Shown one piece after another: positions 1 through 8,090 of a stretch of 10,968 bases of DNA (the stretch's first letter is position 1; the number at the start of each line of letters is the position of its first letter). A model generated the notes under the pieces. The model saw only the letters and a program-made list of their open reading frames with translations, did not search any database and had not been told where the DNA came from. A program made the translations under genes and the position numbers. This DNA is from Eimeria necatrix. Lineage: Eukaryota > Apicomplexa > Conoidasida > Eucoccidiorida > Eimeriidae. Location: NCBI RefSeq assembly GCF_000499385.1, contig NW_013651937.1:1-10968 (forward strand), read 5' to 3'.

Positions 1-1444
1 ACAAGAGGGACAAGATTGAGAGCCAGGCCGACACATTGGGCGTGCACTTTTGCAAGGGCTAATAGCGCATCAATCGCACCTAACTTTGTGGATAATGCTT
101 TAGGACACAGCAGCGTTTCCACACGCAATGTATAGGGCGCTAGAAAGGGTTTCAGGGCGTGCCAAGGCTTGCTCTTGCATTACGTGCTAGCGACCGTGTC
201 AGGAGTTCACTGCAAAAGCTGCTTGAGCACTGAAACTTATCAGTTTGCAATTCTGTCAGTTGGTCACACCTGTGCAAAGCAACGCCAACGCGTGAAGCAA
301 CTCTAGTGCAGATGGATGATTGCTGTCCGAGCGATCCGAATGATGAGAAGTACTGTACCTTGCGAGCTTGTGATAGTTATCATGTCGACGAGGCTACAGT
401 GAAATGTAGGAGAGCGGCTTTGATGGCGTACCTATTGTGTGCAGGTGCCACTGGGAGGAAGGAAAGGAATCAATGTTCACGACGAGTTTCGACTGCGGTT
501 TGGCCGTTCTGTGGTGGTCGACTACTTCGCTGTAGGCTCGTTAAAGCTGTGCGCCTGCATAGGAGTGCTAATCTATTTCGTATAAAGGTGCACGCATACG
601 ACAATAAAATGTTTTACTTATTTATTTAGCAGTAAGTGTAAAGCTCAGCGCAGAAAGTGCGCCCGTAGCCCTGTATGTAATATTGGTACATTGTAAAGCG
701 TTGAGATGCGCTTGCTTGGGCCAGTGCAGGAATCGTTGGGGTGATCGAGTTTGTGTGTCTGGCTGACGAGTAATGTTTCTAGCAAATGCACTGCCTGGCA
801 GACAAATGAGCTTAGGCACTTCTGCAGTACATTGAAATCTTGGAAAACATGGCGAACTGCCACTTAACTGGCAGTTTACCGATTTGTAAAGCCTGGTTAT
901 CTCAGTGTACTCCTAGGCATGCAATCATTGATTGGCCAGTAACCAGTGTTAGTGGCGATAAAACCTTTTGTGTGTGTTGCCCACGAAGGCTCTTTTTGCT
1001 GGAGGGTATGTTTAGATAATAGGCTCGGCAGAGTTTGCGGGTCGACTTGTTGGCTTCTTGATGGTGCACAGGACCAAATGTGTGGCAGACGTAACTGTGA
1101 ATTGTGCAATATTGAATTATGCGGCATTGAAAAGTGGGTCATATTCTATGCGCATAACTTCACGCTTTTGCCCTCATGCTAAAGCTGGTGTCGTTTCAGT
1201 CCTGTAGGCGATCTACAGTGCTCGAACAACTGCACAAGCGTCCGTTCTTAGTGGTTGAAAGCGCATGCATATATTCGGTCTTTTGAACAGCGTATCAGGC
1301 TTCTTACGTGTGAAAGTACGCTTGCATAATAGATTGGTTTTACGAAAACACTTGTAGATTTCGATCGATGAATTGGATACAGTTAGCTCCCGCAAATGGT
1401 GTGTTCTTTTCTTGGCCTCTGTTCCCCAAGTGACACATAAAGCA
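1..1444. other. no recognisable gene; possible further exons of the channel gene
   Basis: Open frames on both strands here are short, rich in C, S, R and H, and match nothing I know. By position, the minus strand could hold the next exons of the IP3R-like gene. A frame around 1440-1230 (minus) is open, but I found no convincing family motif or splice pair. I see no RNA gene or repeat. Confidence 0.4.
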
Positions 1445-1549
1445 GTTTGGTAGACGTGGCACTTAGTCCAAGTTTGCATATATTTGTTTGGAAAAAATTC
1501 GCTGTGGAATTCCTATGAGCATGCCAAGATACACTCTCGTGCACTCCCG
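1445..1549 (-). CDS. exon 11 (tentative): segment after the RIH domain
   Basis: After a 64-nt intron (1613-1550, GTACGT to TTTGCAACTTTAG) the phase-1 frame reopens. It reads GVHESVSWHAHRNS and then a mixed helical-looking stretch. In animal receptors a conserved EEVWLFWRDSNKE stretch follows RIH; the E..V.W....R.S pattern here is compatible but weak. The frame stays open to a TAA at about 1383. I could not choose a donor, so the left border is only indicative. Confidence 0.35.
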
Positions 1550-4500
1550 CTAAAGTTGCAAATTTCTCGTGCGTGCCGATTTCGCATGTGATGCAGGCCT
1601 CAGTATGACGTACTTTGGATGGCATCGTCTCGAAGTATAATCAGAATATCACGATTTATTTCCAGTAAAGTAAAAGCTAGCTCATGCAATAGCAGAGCAT
1701 GCTGATGGCAGCTGCAGAAAATCGTATCTAAAAACGTTATGTATCTTTTTTCTTCCATACTTGCCTGGCGGCTAAACGATACTACAGCGACCATGCAGTA
1801 TGTGGATAACTCCTCAGGTGAGATATACCAAACAGAATGAAAGTGAAAATCATCTGGTGTTTGTGCGCGTTGGCTGCGGCGCTGTTCATGTACTTTTGCA
1901 CGAAAGCTAGCATCTGCCTGCAGTTTTAGAAGAATAATTCTGGTAAACATATCTCTCACGAATTCATCTACAAGGTGTGCATTTTCATATTTTTGCTGCT
2001 GGCGGACTGATGACAAGGTAAACTGTGACATCAACCTAATCAAAGGCAAGAATCTCTGGTTACGCCATCGTGTATTCGAATAAAATTATGCAACGCTGTC
2101 TAGATACGACAAGTCTTCTCATCCAGAGCGTGCGCTAGATACTGCGCGGAAAATTTCAGTTTCATTATGTGCCCAAGAGCCATAACCCTTGTTATTTGAC
2201 TGTGAACATGCTCAGGACTCTTGCTTTGTCGGAAGGCTAAAATGTCAGAGCCGTCCTTTTCTGACCGAGTTGTCTTCAGTGCATTGCTCCTTTTGCTGCG
2301 GAGTCCTTTAACTTGTAAAATGTTGTCACTGTAAGTGGAAATCACCTAGAATAGCACCGCTTACGCTACGGTTATCATCCTCTGTGCCAGAGGGCAATGT
2401 CTCATACGGCTCTTTTGTGATGCAGCCAAAGCAAGCATGCAGGTGCTTTCGTTGCTCCGACAATTCGGAAAAAGCTGGCTTTCAGAAAGATAAACTGCAT
2501 TTCTGTTAGCTCTTGCGCATTGTCTGCACTGCCTGGCTTTTGGTGGGCACAAAGCAGCTCTGCTGATAAGCTTATCAGCGATGTCGAAAGGTTCCGCAAA
2601 ATGTTTCTGGTGCCTTTTTCAATAGCTGACAAATAGCGAACATGTTCTTGCCCCTCACAGCATTGCATCAAATTCTGCAGCTAGTTCGTCAAAGAGTGCA
2701 TCCTAGGCTTGCCAGTCGTAGGTATGTTCAAAGAGAGACACCTGCATCTGTTCCGAGCAACGCCAAACCATTCACATCGTTCACATCATACTCATGAAGC
2801 GTCAATGGGATAGAAAACTGTACTTTGGGTTTGGTCGAAGTGTCTCCTTTGCTTCCTCGCACAAGAATCAATTGGCTTCTACGACATAATTTGCACGTCC
2901 TGGTACTAACATTTACGAAATAGGCATAAGCGATGCCTAAGCTTTGCCTGCCTAGGGTGAGTTGGTAACTGCAAACAGATTCGGCTTGGACTTTGTTGGC
3001 ATTCAATGATTCGTTTGCTTTTGCGGGGAAGTGCGCCTCTTCGAGTTTTCTGACGTCTACAACGTCCTCGCTTGTGGATAGTCATTATTATTTCTGCAAA
3101 CTGCTATGCATTCTGCACAACAAAATTTGAAGTTGGTGAGCATCTAAGAAAGCAGAATGTCGTGCATTGCGGCGGCGCAATAGCGAGCATTCGCGTGTGA
3201 TCTGATGAGGCAGGCATTCATTATGCGCAGAGCTGTAGAAATTTCCATACAGCAGTAGAGTTCTGCGCCGCTGCAGTGTAGGCCTGCACCTGTACCTGTG
3301 CACTGATACGCATGGTTTCAAACTAGTGTCCACTTTCAAAGAAGATATCTGATCTGCTCCAAAGCTTCAAGACGTCTTGTGGGGTGCAGGGCGTGAGCAC
3401 ATAAAACCAACTAACCGCGCATTTGAGGCACACAGGGTCGTCCTTCAGATTAGCAAAAATCTGCTTCTTGGGCAAGGATACTGGCCAGGAGGATGAAACA
3501 CAGATTTAAGTGCTAATCTAAGCGGAATGCCTTTCTCACAGCCTTCACAGCACCCACCAAGTGAGACCATAGAGTATATGTAGAAAAAGTGATGCGAGAT
3601 GTGCACGTGTGCACGCACCAGCAGTTGCTATTTTATCCTATGCCTTTATTTTAGTACCTTCTGTGTAAGCTGCTCGCTCCTAGCACCTGGAAGATGATAA
3701 CACTCAGTAAGCATGCTACAGCTCCCTAAAGAAGGTTTTGTTCGCGTGCTGCGTATTGCTTTTGGCTACTTGCTCTGTCTTGCTAGGTAGCATCACCGGC
3801 CCTTCCACATTCTTGCAGCAAGTAAGGCATCAGATTAGTTTAACGCAAAAGACTACGCGACGAAATGTACATTTGTTGAGTAAAGACTCCTAATTAGTCT
3901 TCATATTGCCAAAGGCAGTTCTTGGTTGGTGGCCATCCCCGTGTAAACGAAGTAGTCTGCAGTCACCGCTTCTCTTGCGGCCTGTGCGAGAACACACACC
4001 ACTTTCTGTCCTCTATTCAGCCACATCACTCCTGATGCCTTTTTCTTTTTCCTTCCACGGTTGTGCTTTGCATATATGCATTGCCATCTTTATATGCGAT
4101 GCGTCTGCATGTTTCTAACAGATAGTGCGTGGAAGGAGGGAAGTCAAAACGTTGCGGAAATCACAACGAGGACACTTCAGAAGGCCAAAAGGCAACTGCT
4201 GTGAACCAATAGGCGATGGTTAGCTATAAGCTTGAGCCAAACTAATTCCACCAAAAATCGGCGGAACCCCAGTTCAAAGTTAAACGGCAGTCTCCTGAAA
4301 TCGTTCAACTATGTCACACTTATATTTTTTCCGTTCCTTCCAATGCTGCTCAAATTTAAAGGCATCAGGGCATCGTTGGGTGATAAAGGATATTAATTTG
4401 TTCGCAGATGGTGGGCGATTGGAGAGGATATGCATAGACCAAGAAAAGTCTATAAAAGATTACATGAATTTGTGCGTGCTGCTGCATACCGTACGCTGTC

Positions 4501-5177
4501 TGACTGGGGTCAATGCTTGCTAAGTAATGTTTGGAATGCAATATGCTATTCCTGGACATAAGCGCCATTTGAACTTCGTTGAGAAAGCAGCGAATGATAC
4601 AACACGTGTATGCGTGGGCACTGAATTAAAAAAAACGCTGTACACGAATTTTCACAGGAAAAAACTGTTTTCTGCAAATTGCCCAAAGTAGGCCCTTGTG
4701 TGATCTCATCTGTCCGTTCTCCACAGTTTTCTCGTACACAGAGTCTCTGCGCACTCCCAACGAAACTGCAAGAAAGACCTTTTGGCCTATTCAAACTAAC
4801 CACAAGAATGCTGTTTTGCGTGTCGAATATGTATTGGTGCAGGATGTATGTCTGCTGGCACCTTTCGTGGGTCGAAACAAAGCATTTTTATTGAGTGGCA
4901 ACACTGGATGGTATGCATCTGCTAGTGATGTGCCTCTCATGCACGAGGAAATAACAAATGAATTAGTAATGCAGTTTCCGAATGTTGCTGCAGCAGTCTT
5001 TGCATAGCCATCTGCATCAGCAAACACGTGGGTTGCAGGTGCAACAAAACATTCGTTTCCCAGCTGTCTCCTGAACGTGCGTTCGAGAAGCTTGGTTGCT
5101 CTACTACGTGGGCTTAATTCCTGGTTTTGGAGCTGAAAGGATAGGTAGCAAGGGCCCTCTGCCCTCCTCAGCCTCTC
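1549..5177 (-). CDS. IP3 receptor / ryanodine receptor-like intracellular calcium channel, partial multi-exon gene (amino-terminal half)
   Basis: This is a spliced gene read from right to left. Ten exons (5177-4862, 4765-4644, 4519-4464, 4087-3949, 3811-3720, 3517-3482, 3070-2742, 2625-2496, 2328-2108, 2006-1614) join with matching codon phase into about 611 codons; an eleventh near 1549 is tentative. The product follows the IP3R/RyR superfamily in order: amino-terminal beta-trefoil, MIR repeats, RIH domain. These proteins are tetrameric calcium-release channels of the endoplasmic reticulum or related stores, gated through the amino-terminal region seen here. The same landmarks in animal IP3 receptors are, from memory, a little over 600 residues apart, which agrees. 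The first ~60 residues, start codon, later helical domains and pore were not found. A start upstream of 5177 and a continuation beyond position 1 are expected. Open frames are broken only at plausible introns, so I favour a working gene over a pseudogene. Exon borders at 4087, 3517, 3482 and 1549 are the weakest. Confidence 0.78.
1614..2006 (-). CDS. exon 10: RIH domain, diagnostic carboxy-terminal part
   Basis: This is the longest exon, 393 nt and about 130 codons. It has no glycine and is rich in D, E, L and I, as for an all-helical domain. RQQQKY at its start corresponds to RKNQEY of animal IP3R. YISPEELSTY (about residues 59-68) matches HITAAEIDTF. EKRYITFLDTIFCS (84-97) matches EPRFLDYLSDLCVS. 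HELAFTLLEIN followed by RDILI (107-121) matches QELICKAVLN and ADILI. The order and most spacing agree, which makes this the strongest evidence for the family. The spacing between the first two motifs is somewhat changed. The donor CAAA|GTACGT (1614/1613) is close to consensus. The frame closes at a TGA 7 codons later, inside the intron. Confidence 0.82.
2108..2328 (-). CDS. exon 9: RIH domain, first helices
   Basis: This exon is 221 nt: one base, 73 codons, one base. The acceptor is GATTTCCACTTACAG, a strong match with a pyrimidine-rich tract. The translation is charged and helical (NILQVKGLRSKRSNALK, then SQITRVMALGHIMKLKF, then YLAHALDEKTC). The second helix occupies the place of the RHICRLCYRVLRH helix of animal receptors. 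The donor TGTC|GTATCT at 2108/2107 joins exon 10 in phase. The intron 2107-2007 is 101 nt and ends TTGTCATCAG. Confidence 0.68.
2496..2625 (-). CDS. exon 8: helical start of the RIH region
   Basis: This exon is 130 nt: two bases, 42 codons, two bases. It encodes IEKGTRNILRNLSTSL followed by a helix (SLSAELLC) and a loop rich in G, S, D and N. The position and the EKGT run agree with GKLEKGT before the first RIH helices of animal IP3 receptors. The donor proposed is ATGCA|GTTTAT, which is poor; the frame downstream turns into phenylalanine-rich translation typical of intron sequence. An 18-bp perfect palindrome, GCTGATAAGCTTATCAGC (2562-2579), sits inside the exon. Confidence 0.62.
2562..2579. 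repeat. 18-bp perfect palindrome inside exon 8
   Basis: GCTGATAAGCTTATCAGC is its own reverse complement over all 18 bases. In a sequence of this length such a palindrome is expected by chance only about once in 20-25 windows. It encodes part of LISLS in exon 8, so a regulatory role, if any, would overlap coding sequence. Confidence 0.9.
2742..3070 (-). CDS. exon 7: last MIR repeat and the linker to the RIH domain
   Basis: This exon is 329 nt: one base, 109 codons, one base. It follows three stops in frame (TAA TAA TGA, 3090-3082) and acceptor CTATCCACAAG. In order it shows YQLTLGRQSLGIAYAYF and STRTCKL, matching ELDPTTLRGGDSLVP..YV and the CTNTWVHS strand of animal receptors. Then QLILVRG and KVQFSIPLTLHEYDVND match the PVMLKIG and EAFAIVPVSPAEVRDLDFA stretch that closes the MIR region just before RIH. 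The donor is GATGCAG|GTGTCT (2742/2741), phase 1. The intron 2741-2626 is 116 nt and ends ATTTGTCAG. Confidence 0.75.
3326..3505 (-). other. open segment in intron 6, possible alternative or missed exon
   Basis: Sixty codons are open in a frame different from exons 6 and 7. They read LKDDPVCLKCAVSWFYVLTP and then DVLKLWSRSDIFFESGH before a TAG. The W-F-Y strand pattern resembles MIR repeats, and the acceptor TTCATCCTCCTGGCCAG (just right of 3480) is good. No donor with the right phase was found to join it to exon 7. It may be an exon with a border I misplaced, an alternative exon, or chance. Confidence 0.3.
3482..3517 (-). CDS. exon 6 (tentative): short MIR segment
   Basis: This is a proposed 36-nt exon with acceptor ATTCCGCTTAG and donor GGCCA|GTATCC. 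It encodes LALKSVFHPPG, comparable to the RFKHLATGHYLAA strand of animal receptors. Phases fit both neighbours. The same frame is open further upstream to about 3636, so a longer version of the exon that also includes IPLR (about 3530) is possible. Downstream, the intron to 3072 is 410 nt, longer than the others except the equally uncertain intron 3, and it contains another open segment in a different frame (3505-3326). The model is least secure here. Confidence 0.4.
3720..3811 (-). CDS. exon 5: MIR repeat, second half
   Basis: This exon is 92 nt: 30 codons plus two bases. The acceptor is TTACTTGCTGCAAG. Translation NVEGPVMLPSKTEQVAK continues exon 4 and aligns with the receptor stretch that reads VFLRTTGRQSATS in animals; FFREL corresponds to the following LWEVE strand. 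The loop that carries R265, T266, T267, G268 and R269 of animal IP3R1, all ligand contacts, reads PSKTE here, so those contacts are not conserved. An in-frame TAG lies directly after the donor GAGCT|GTAGCA, so the frame closes inside the intron, as expected of a true exon end. Confidence 0.66.
3949..4087 (-). CDS. exon 4: first part of an MIR repeat
   Basis: This exon is 139 nt: one base plus 46 codons, ending at phase 0. It begins just after an in-frame TAA (4092-4090), with acceptor ATATAAAG, which is weak. The translation starts WQCIYAKH, has a basic patch, then NRGQKVVCVLAQAAREAVTAD. This aligns with the GGDVVRLFHAEQEKFLTCD segment of animal IP3 receptors, that is, the G..V......A....T.D pattern of an MIR repeat. 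The donor is TTC|GTTTAC at 3949/3948, non-consensus, but it joins to exon 5 in phase and continues the repeat correctly. The intron 3948-3812 is 137 nt. Confidence 0.62.
4464..4519 (-). CDS. exon 3: short exon with the LTPV..STHKF motif
   Basis: This exon is 56 nt: 18 codons plus two bases. The acceptor is CAAACATTACTTAG and the donor is TTCAT|GTAATC. The peptide LTPVRQRTVCSSTHKF corresponds position by position to the LNPVNAGQPLHASSHQL motif of the animal IP3 receptor amino terminus, sharing the leucine, the PV pair, and a serine and the histidine near the end. This is one of the more specific family landmarks in the window. The segment after the histidine (about 16 residues in animal receptors) is not obvious downstream, so a further small exon may hide in 4463-4088. 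Confidence 0.68.
4644..4765 (-). CDS. exon 2: end of the first beta-trefoil segment
   Basis: This exon is 122 nt: it completes a phase-1 codon and then gives 40 codons, ending at phase 0. The acceptor is TTTCTTGCAG, the best pyrimidine tract in the gene. The segment KGLLWAICRKQFFPVKIR aligns with the GSWFYIQPFYKLRSIGD stretch of animal IP3 receptors, where the tryptophan-aromatic strand precedes the basic loop. The same DNA has a second open frame (FVGSAQRL...), but reaching it needs an intron of only 35 nt. The chosen frame gives a 96-nt intron and the family match. The donor is CGT|GTACAG; the next intron, 4643-4520, is 124 nt. Confidence 0.65.
4862..5177 (-). CDS. exon 1 (first one recognised): amino-terminal beta-trefoil of the IP3R-like channel
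   Basis: This is an open segment of 105 codons plus one base, with no ATG at its 5' end, so it is an internal exon. An in-frame TAG lies just upstream at 5180-5178, so the acceptor must fall at or shortly after 5177; several AGs make the exact border uncertain. The translation begins ERLRRAEGPC. CYLSFQL followed by SPRSRATK resembles the DCLFKL..YSAQK stretch of animal IP3 receptors. TFGNCI resembles their IQYGNVIQ, and NKNALFRP resembles the EKNAMRV strand. The donor is AAAG|GTGCCA at 4862/4861, phase 1. The following intron, 4861-4766, is 96 nt and ends in a pyrimidine-rich CTTTCTTGCAG. A 50-bp degenerate copy of part of this exon lies upstream at 5385-5434. Confidence 0.7.
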
Positions 5178-5384
5178 CTACCTAGTGTGACATTGAATTC
5201 GCTCTAGGGAGTATGTCTCCAGTGTCCAAGTACACATTCGCGAATTCGGTAAGCCGGCATGAAGACAGTGGAACAAACTTTCGTCTGGATGCTCGTATAT
5301 AGTGTTATGCAGCTTCCGAGATAATTGCAGGAATGAGGACATCTAAGAAGGCTGCAAATGGGCAGTCACCTTTTCGGCTCAAAG

Positions 5385-5434
5385 TAGAGCATTTCTATTG
5401 GGCGGCAACACTAGATAGTGTGCCTTTGCTAATA
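5385..5434 (-). pseudogene. degenerate duplicate of part of exon 1
   Basis: Fifty bases match 4878-4927 without gaps at 39 of 50 positions, in the same orientation, 507 bp upstream of it. Read in the exon-1 frame it gives LAKAHYLVLPPNRNALL against LADAYHPVLPLNKNALF. Several changes are silent or conservative, but the frame then meets TGA where exon 1 has CGA. Weaker similarity continues to about 5364 with small gaps. It is probably a decayed copy left by a local duplication rather than a working exon. Confidence 0.5.
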
Positions 5435-5854
5435 TCTTTCGTGCGCAACGTCATGTTTGCTGAAGCTGGTAAGTGCAGAGCTCAGTTACCTCCACTGGGT
5501 TTTCGTGCCCTTTCGAGCTAAAGGGCTGGTTTCCAAATCTGCATCTTCACAAAACTATACACGAAGCAGAATGATCTTACAGTGCAGGCTTATTGTGAGT
5601 TGACGCACAGGGGAGGTACAGAGCAGTATTCTTCGAGACGCTCTACAAGTGCTTGCTTTTCCTGGAGTTGGCTCTATTTGTAATGTCACAAAAACGGCGC
5701 AACTTTTCCCGTGTTTCATTTAGACGCAATTGTCGTAGGTGCTACACAAAAGAAACGAAAGTCGGCCCTGAATGCCCTTTCTGCATACATACGTTCTCGC
5801 ACATAATTTTCTCATGTAACTGCAATACCTGGTAATGCAACATTCTCGGAGTAA

Positions 5855-5950
5855 GTGTATTCAGGAAAACGCCTTTACATATGGTCCTGTAGAAAGTGCG
5901 CTGTGTATTCAGGAAAACGCCTTTACATATGGCCCTTTGGAAAGTTGAGT
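5855..5950. repeat. 48-bp tandem duplication, two copies
   Basis: Copies 5855-5902 and 5903-5950 share the first 30 bases exactly (GTGTATTCAGGAAAACGCCT and the ten bases after it). The last third has diverged, leaving about 41 of 48 positions identical. It is a simple local duplication outside any recognised exon. Confidence 0.9.
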
Positions 5951-7770
5951 TTTTCTGCGTCTCTAATCAGTGCTGTAGAAAGCTAGAGCTTCTTCGTCTG
6001 CGACAGGATGTGTCTTTCATACATTAACATAGCAGGCACACGGAGAAGGTTCCAAATAGTCAAATAGTTAAAGTGCTTGCAGCCTACGCATGTAACGCAA
6101 ACAATGTGTATCATATCTATGTGCTATTGTTGCCGAACATCATAAAAGCTGTGTGTATTCTCCGTGGATAATACGTGGCATGCTGTTAATCAGCATTTTA
6201 ATCGGCCGTTGTCGCGACGGCACTACTCTTTTGCTAAAACAAGTTTGCCACAGTTCAAATTATGATCAAGATATGGTCTCACACGAAGACGTTTCTCTGA
6301 TGAGCTGCAGCTTCAGCTGAGAAACACTGTTGCCTTTGCGCTTTAATGAGTGACTCTGATGTTCATGGATCATTTGAATCACTCTAAAAGCCCAGCATTT
6401 CATCATGTTTGACAAAATTTTCTGTGTTGATCTTTGAACGCACGCAACCTTTCGGGATAAAGGAAAATGCAGCTGCAATACCCAATCACACGACGGCCAC
6501 AAAAATAAACACGAAATAACTGCTCAATTTTTTTTCGCTTTTTTCAGTGCTGCATTCACCAGCACTCACAATTCATTTTGCTTTTGGCGCCATCCTTTGC
6601 TTTGCTATAGTTTGTTCATACGCTGTTTTCTTGCACACCTAACGACTTCAAAATATGCTGTTTGGGCACTTCGTAAACCAGTCAGCTAGCTAATGCCTTC
6701 GGTTTTATCTGCGTGGTGGCAATGTATTGGCTATACATTTCGTTAGCTTGGGATGACTACGAAGCGCTCTGTGTTCAGTGCTTCATGATTTCAACGAGTG
6801 CTAATCCTTTATATGCAACCACAGACGTGAACGAAATGCATGCGTTGTGGAATGTACGTTTCTCGGCGTATTTAAGCAAGTATGATGCCCAACAGTACTC
6901 ATCTGTACACACTTCCAGGTACTACAAGTGATAAAAATTATGGTCGCCTGTGGCACCACCTCAAAGCGTTTTTCCTTAGGACAATTGACACCCAGTCTTC
7001 AGATGTTATAGCTGCTGCATGCTTGCATATGAAGAGAACAAAACTTCTTTTTGCATGCACTGCTTGCTGACGTACACCTCAGATAGTCACAAGAACTCTT
7101 CTGGTCCTGTTATACTTTAAAAACTTGTTTCTGCGTATGCGCGGTGAAAAGTTTTCGAACTAAACGCGCGTACATAGGGCGAATGCTACTTGGAAGATTA
7201 GCGTGTTTCACGCTGACGTAATTTGAGCACTAGACGTCCATAGCAAAGCCTTGAGCGACGATTGGGGTTGTTCTGTTTTCTTTGCCAAGTGACCTTGAAA
7301 CACTGATTGGGCAGCACCGAAATTGAGCATGAAATAGCGATCGCACATTCATTACGATTGACCTGCTGGGCTCTCACTCCAACAGGATTCTGATTCACCG
7401 CACCGCAAAGTAAAGCAGGAATCAAACGCAAGAGGCGTTACTGTTACTTTCAGCACAGTGTGCATAAATGGTGAATATTCGCTTAAGAGGGAGTGCTCAA
7501 ACATTGCCTTCACACGCGAGAAGCTATTAAGCATCGATCCACAGCAAATTTTCTGGCATATTGCCGGCAGCATAGCACACACTGCTGCCTCAGAGCTTGC
7601 GCACCTTGATGGAAATGTTTGACAATATTTCAGGGAAAAAAACAAAAAAAATCACATTAACTACACTTCAGAAAGTATGTCAATGGGATGTGCTCACTTT
7701 CTTTCTATTGAGGTCTCAGCATGTTGATGCTACTCAAAAGCGAGGATGCGTCAGCACTTTATTTTAAGCC

Positions 7771-7800
7771 AGCATCCATTTTGGCAGCATCCATTTTGGA
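7771..7800. repeat. 15-bp tandem duplication
   Basis: AGCATCCATTTTGGC is followed directly by AGCATCCATTTTGGA, so 14 of 15 bases match. It was probably produced by replication slippage. Confidence 0.9.
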
Positions 7801-8090
7801 AAAGCAACGGTGTGTAAGTTTGTGTTGCCGTGGCCATTCACAATGATGTCATATTTTTACAGTAGAACAAGTCCCTAGGCAAGCTTGCGGTTTCTTTGCT
7901 GAAATATGATGCTACAAATGGACTTGCTATCTTTATCATGTTAACTTGCAGACAAAGTACAATGCATTTACCCCTATCAGTCAATTTGTTTAGACGCCTG
8001 TGCTCTGACCAGGAACAGACCATGAGGCTGGACTTCAGAGAGGTAGTTACAGAAGTGGATTTGTAGGCTCCATTCGGTTTTCTATTCAAA

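Larger units (their letters stand above)
5178..8090. other. mostly unexplained: presumed 5' region of the channel gene and intergenic sequence
   Basis: The missing first exon or exons of the channel gene should lie at the left end of this stretch. One candidate frame is KFVPLSSCRLTEF...TGDILPRANS (about 5280-5190, minus), but it lacks a usable donor. Further right both strands carry open segments of 60-100 codons (for example 6266-6502 minus, 6713-6931 plus, 7352-7645 minus, 7838-8089 minus). None has a recognisable domain, and their number is what chance predicts. The repeats found here are listed separately. I see no promoter motif I would defend. Confidence 0.4.

Noticed and set aside
306..629. 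107-codon plus-strand frame ending near AATAAA
   Set aside because: The composition is rich in C, R and S as in chance frames, another frame in the same DNA looks equally open, and there is no recognisable domain.
1600..3060. Serial +1 frameshifting: on the minus strand each stop can be skipped by a one-base shift into another open frame
   Set aside because: Such a path exists in any sequence. Phase-matched introns of about 100-170 nt explain the same frame changes and improve the family alignment at each junction.
4679..5007. Plus-strand open frame reading VLVQDVCLLAPFVGRNKAFLL...
   Set aside because: It is the complement of exons 1 and 2 on the minus strand, where the family match and the exon-duplicate comparison support coding.
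5142..5184. Inverted repeat TAGGTAG / CTACCTA around a 29-base loop
   Set aside because: A 7-bp stem with a loop this long is expected by chance, and it overlaps the start of exon 1.
5653..5835. Cysteine-rich plus-strand frame (CRRCY...CPFC) recalling the end of piggyBac transposases
   Set aside because: The cysteine spacing is incomplete, no DDE core is visible nearby, and 60-codon frames are common by chance.
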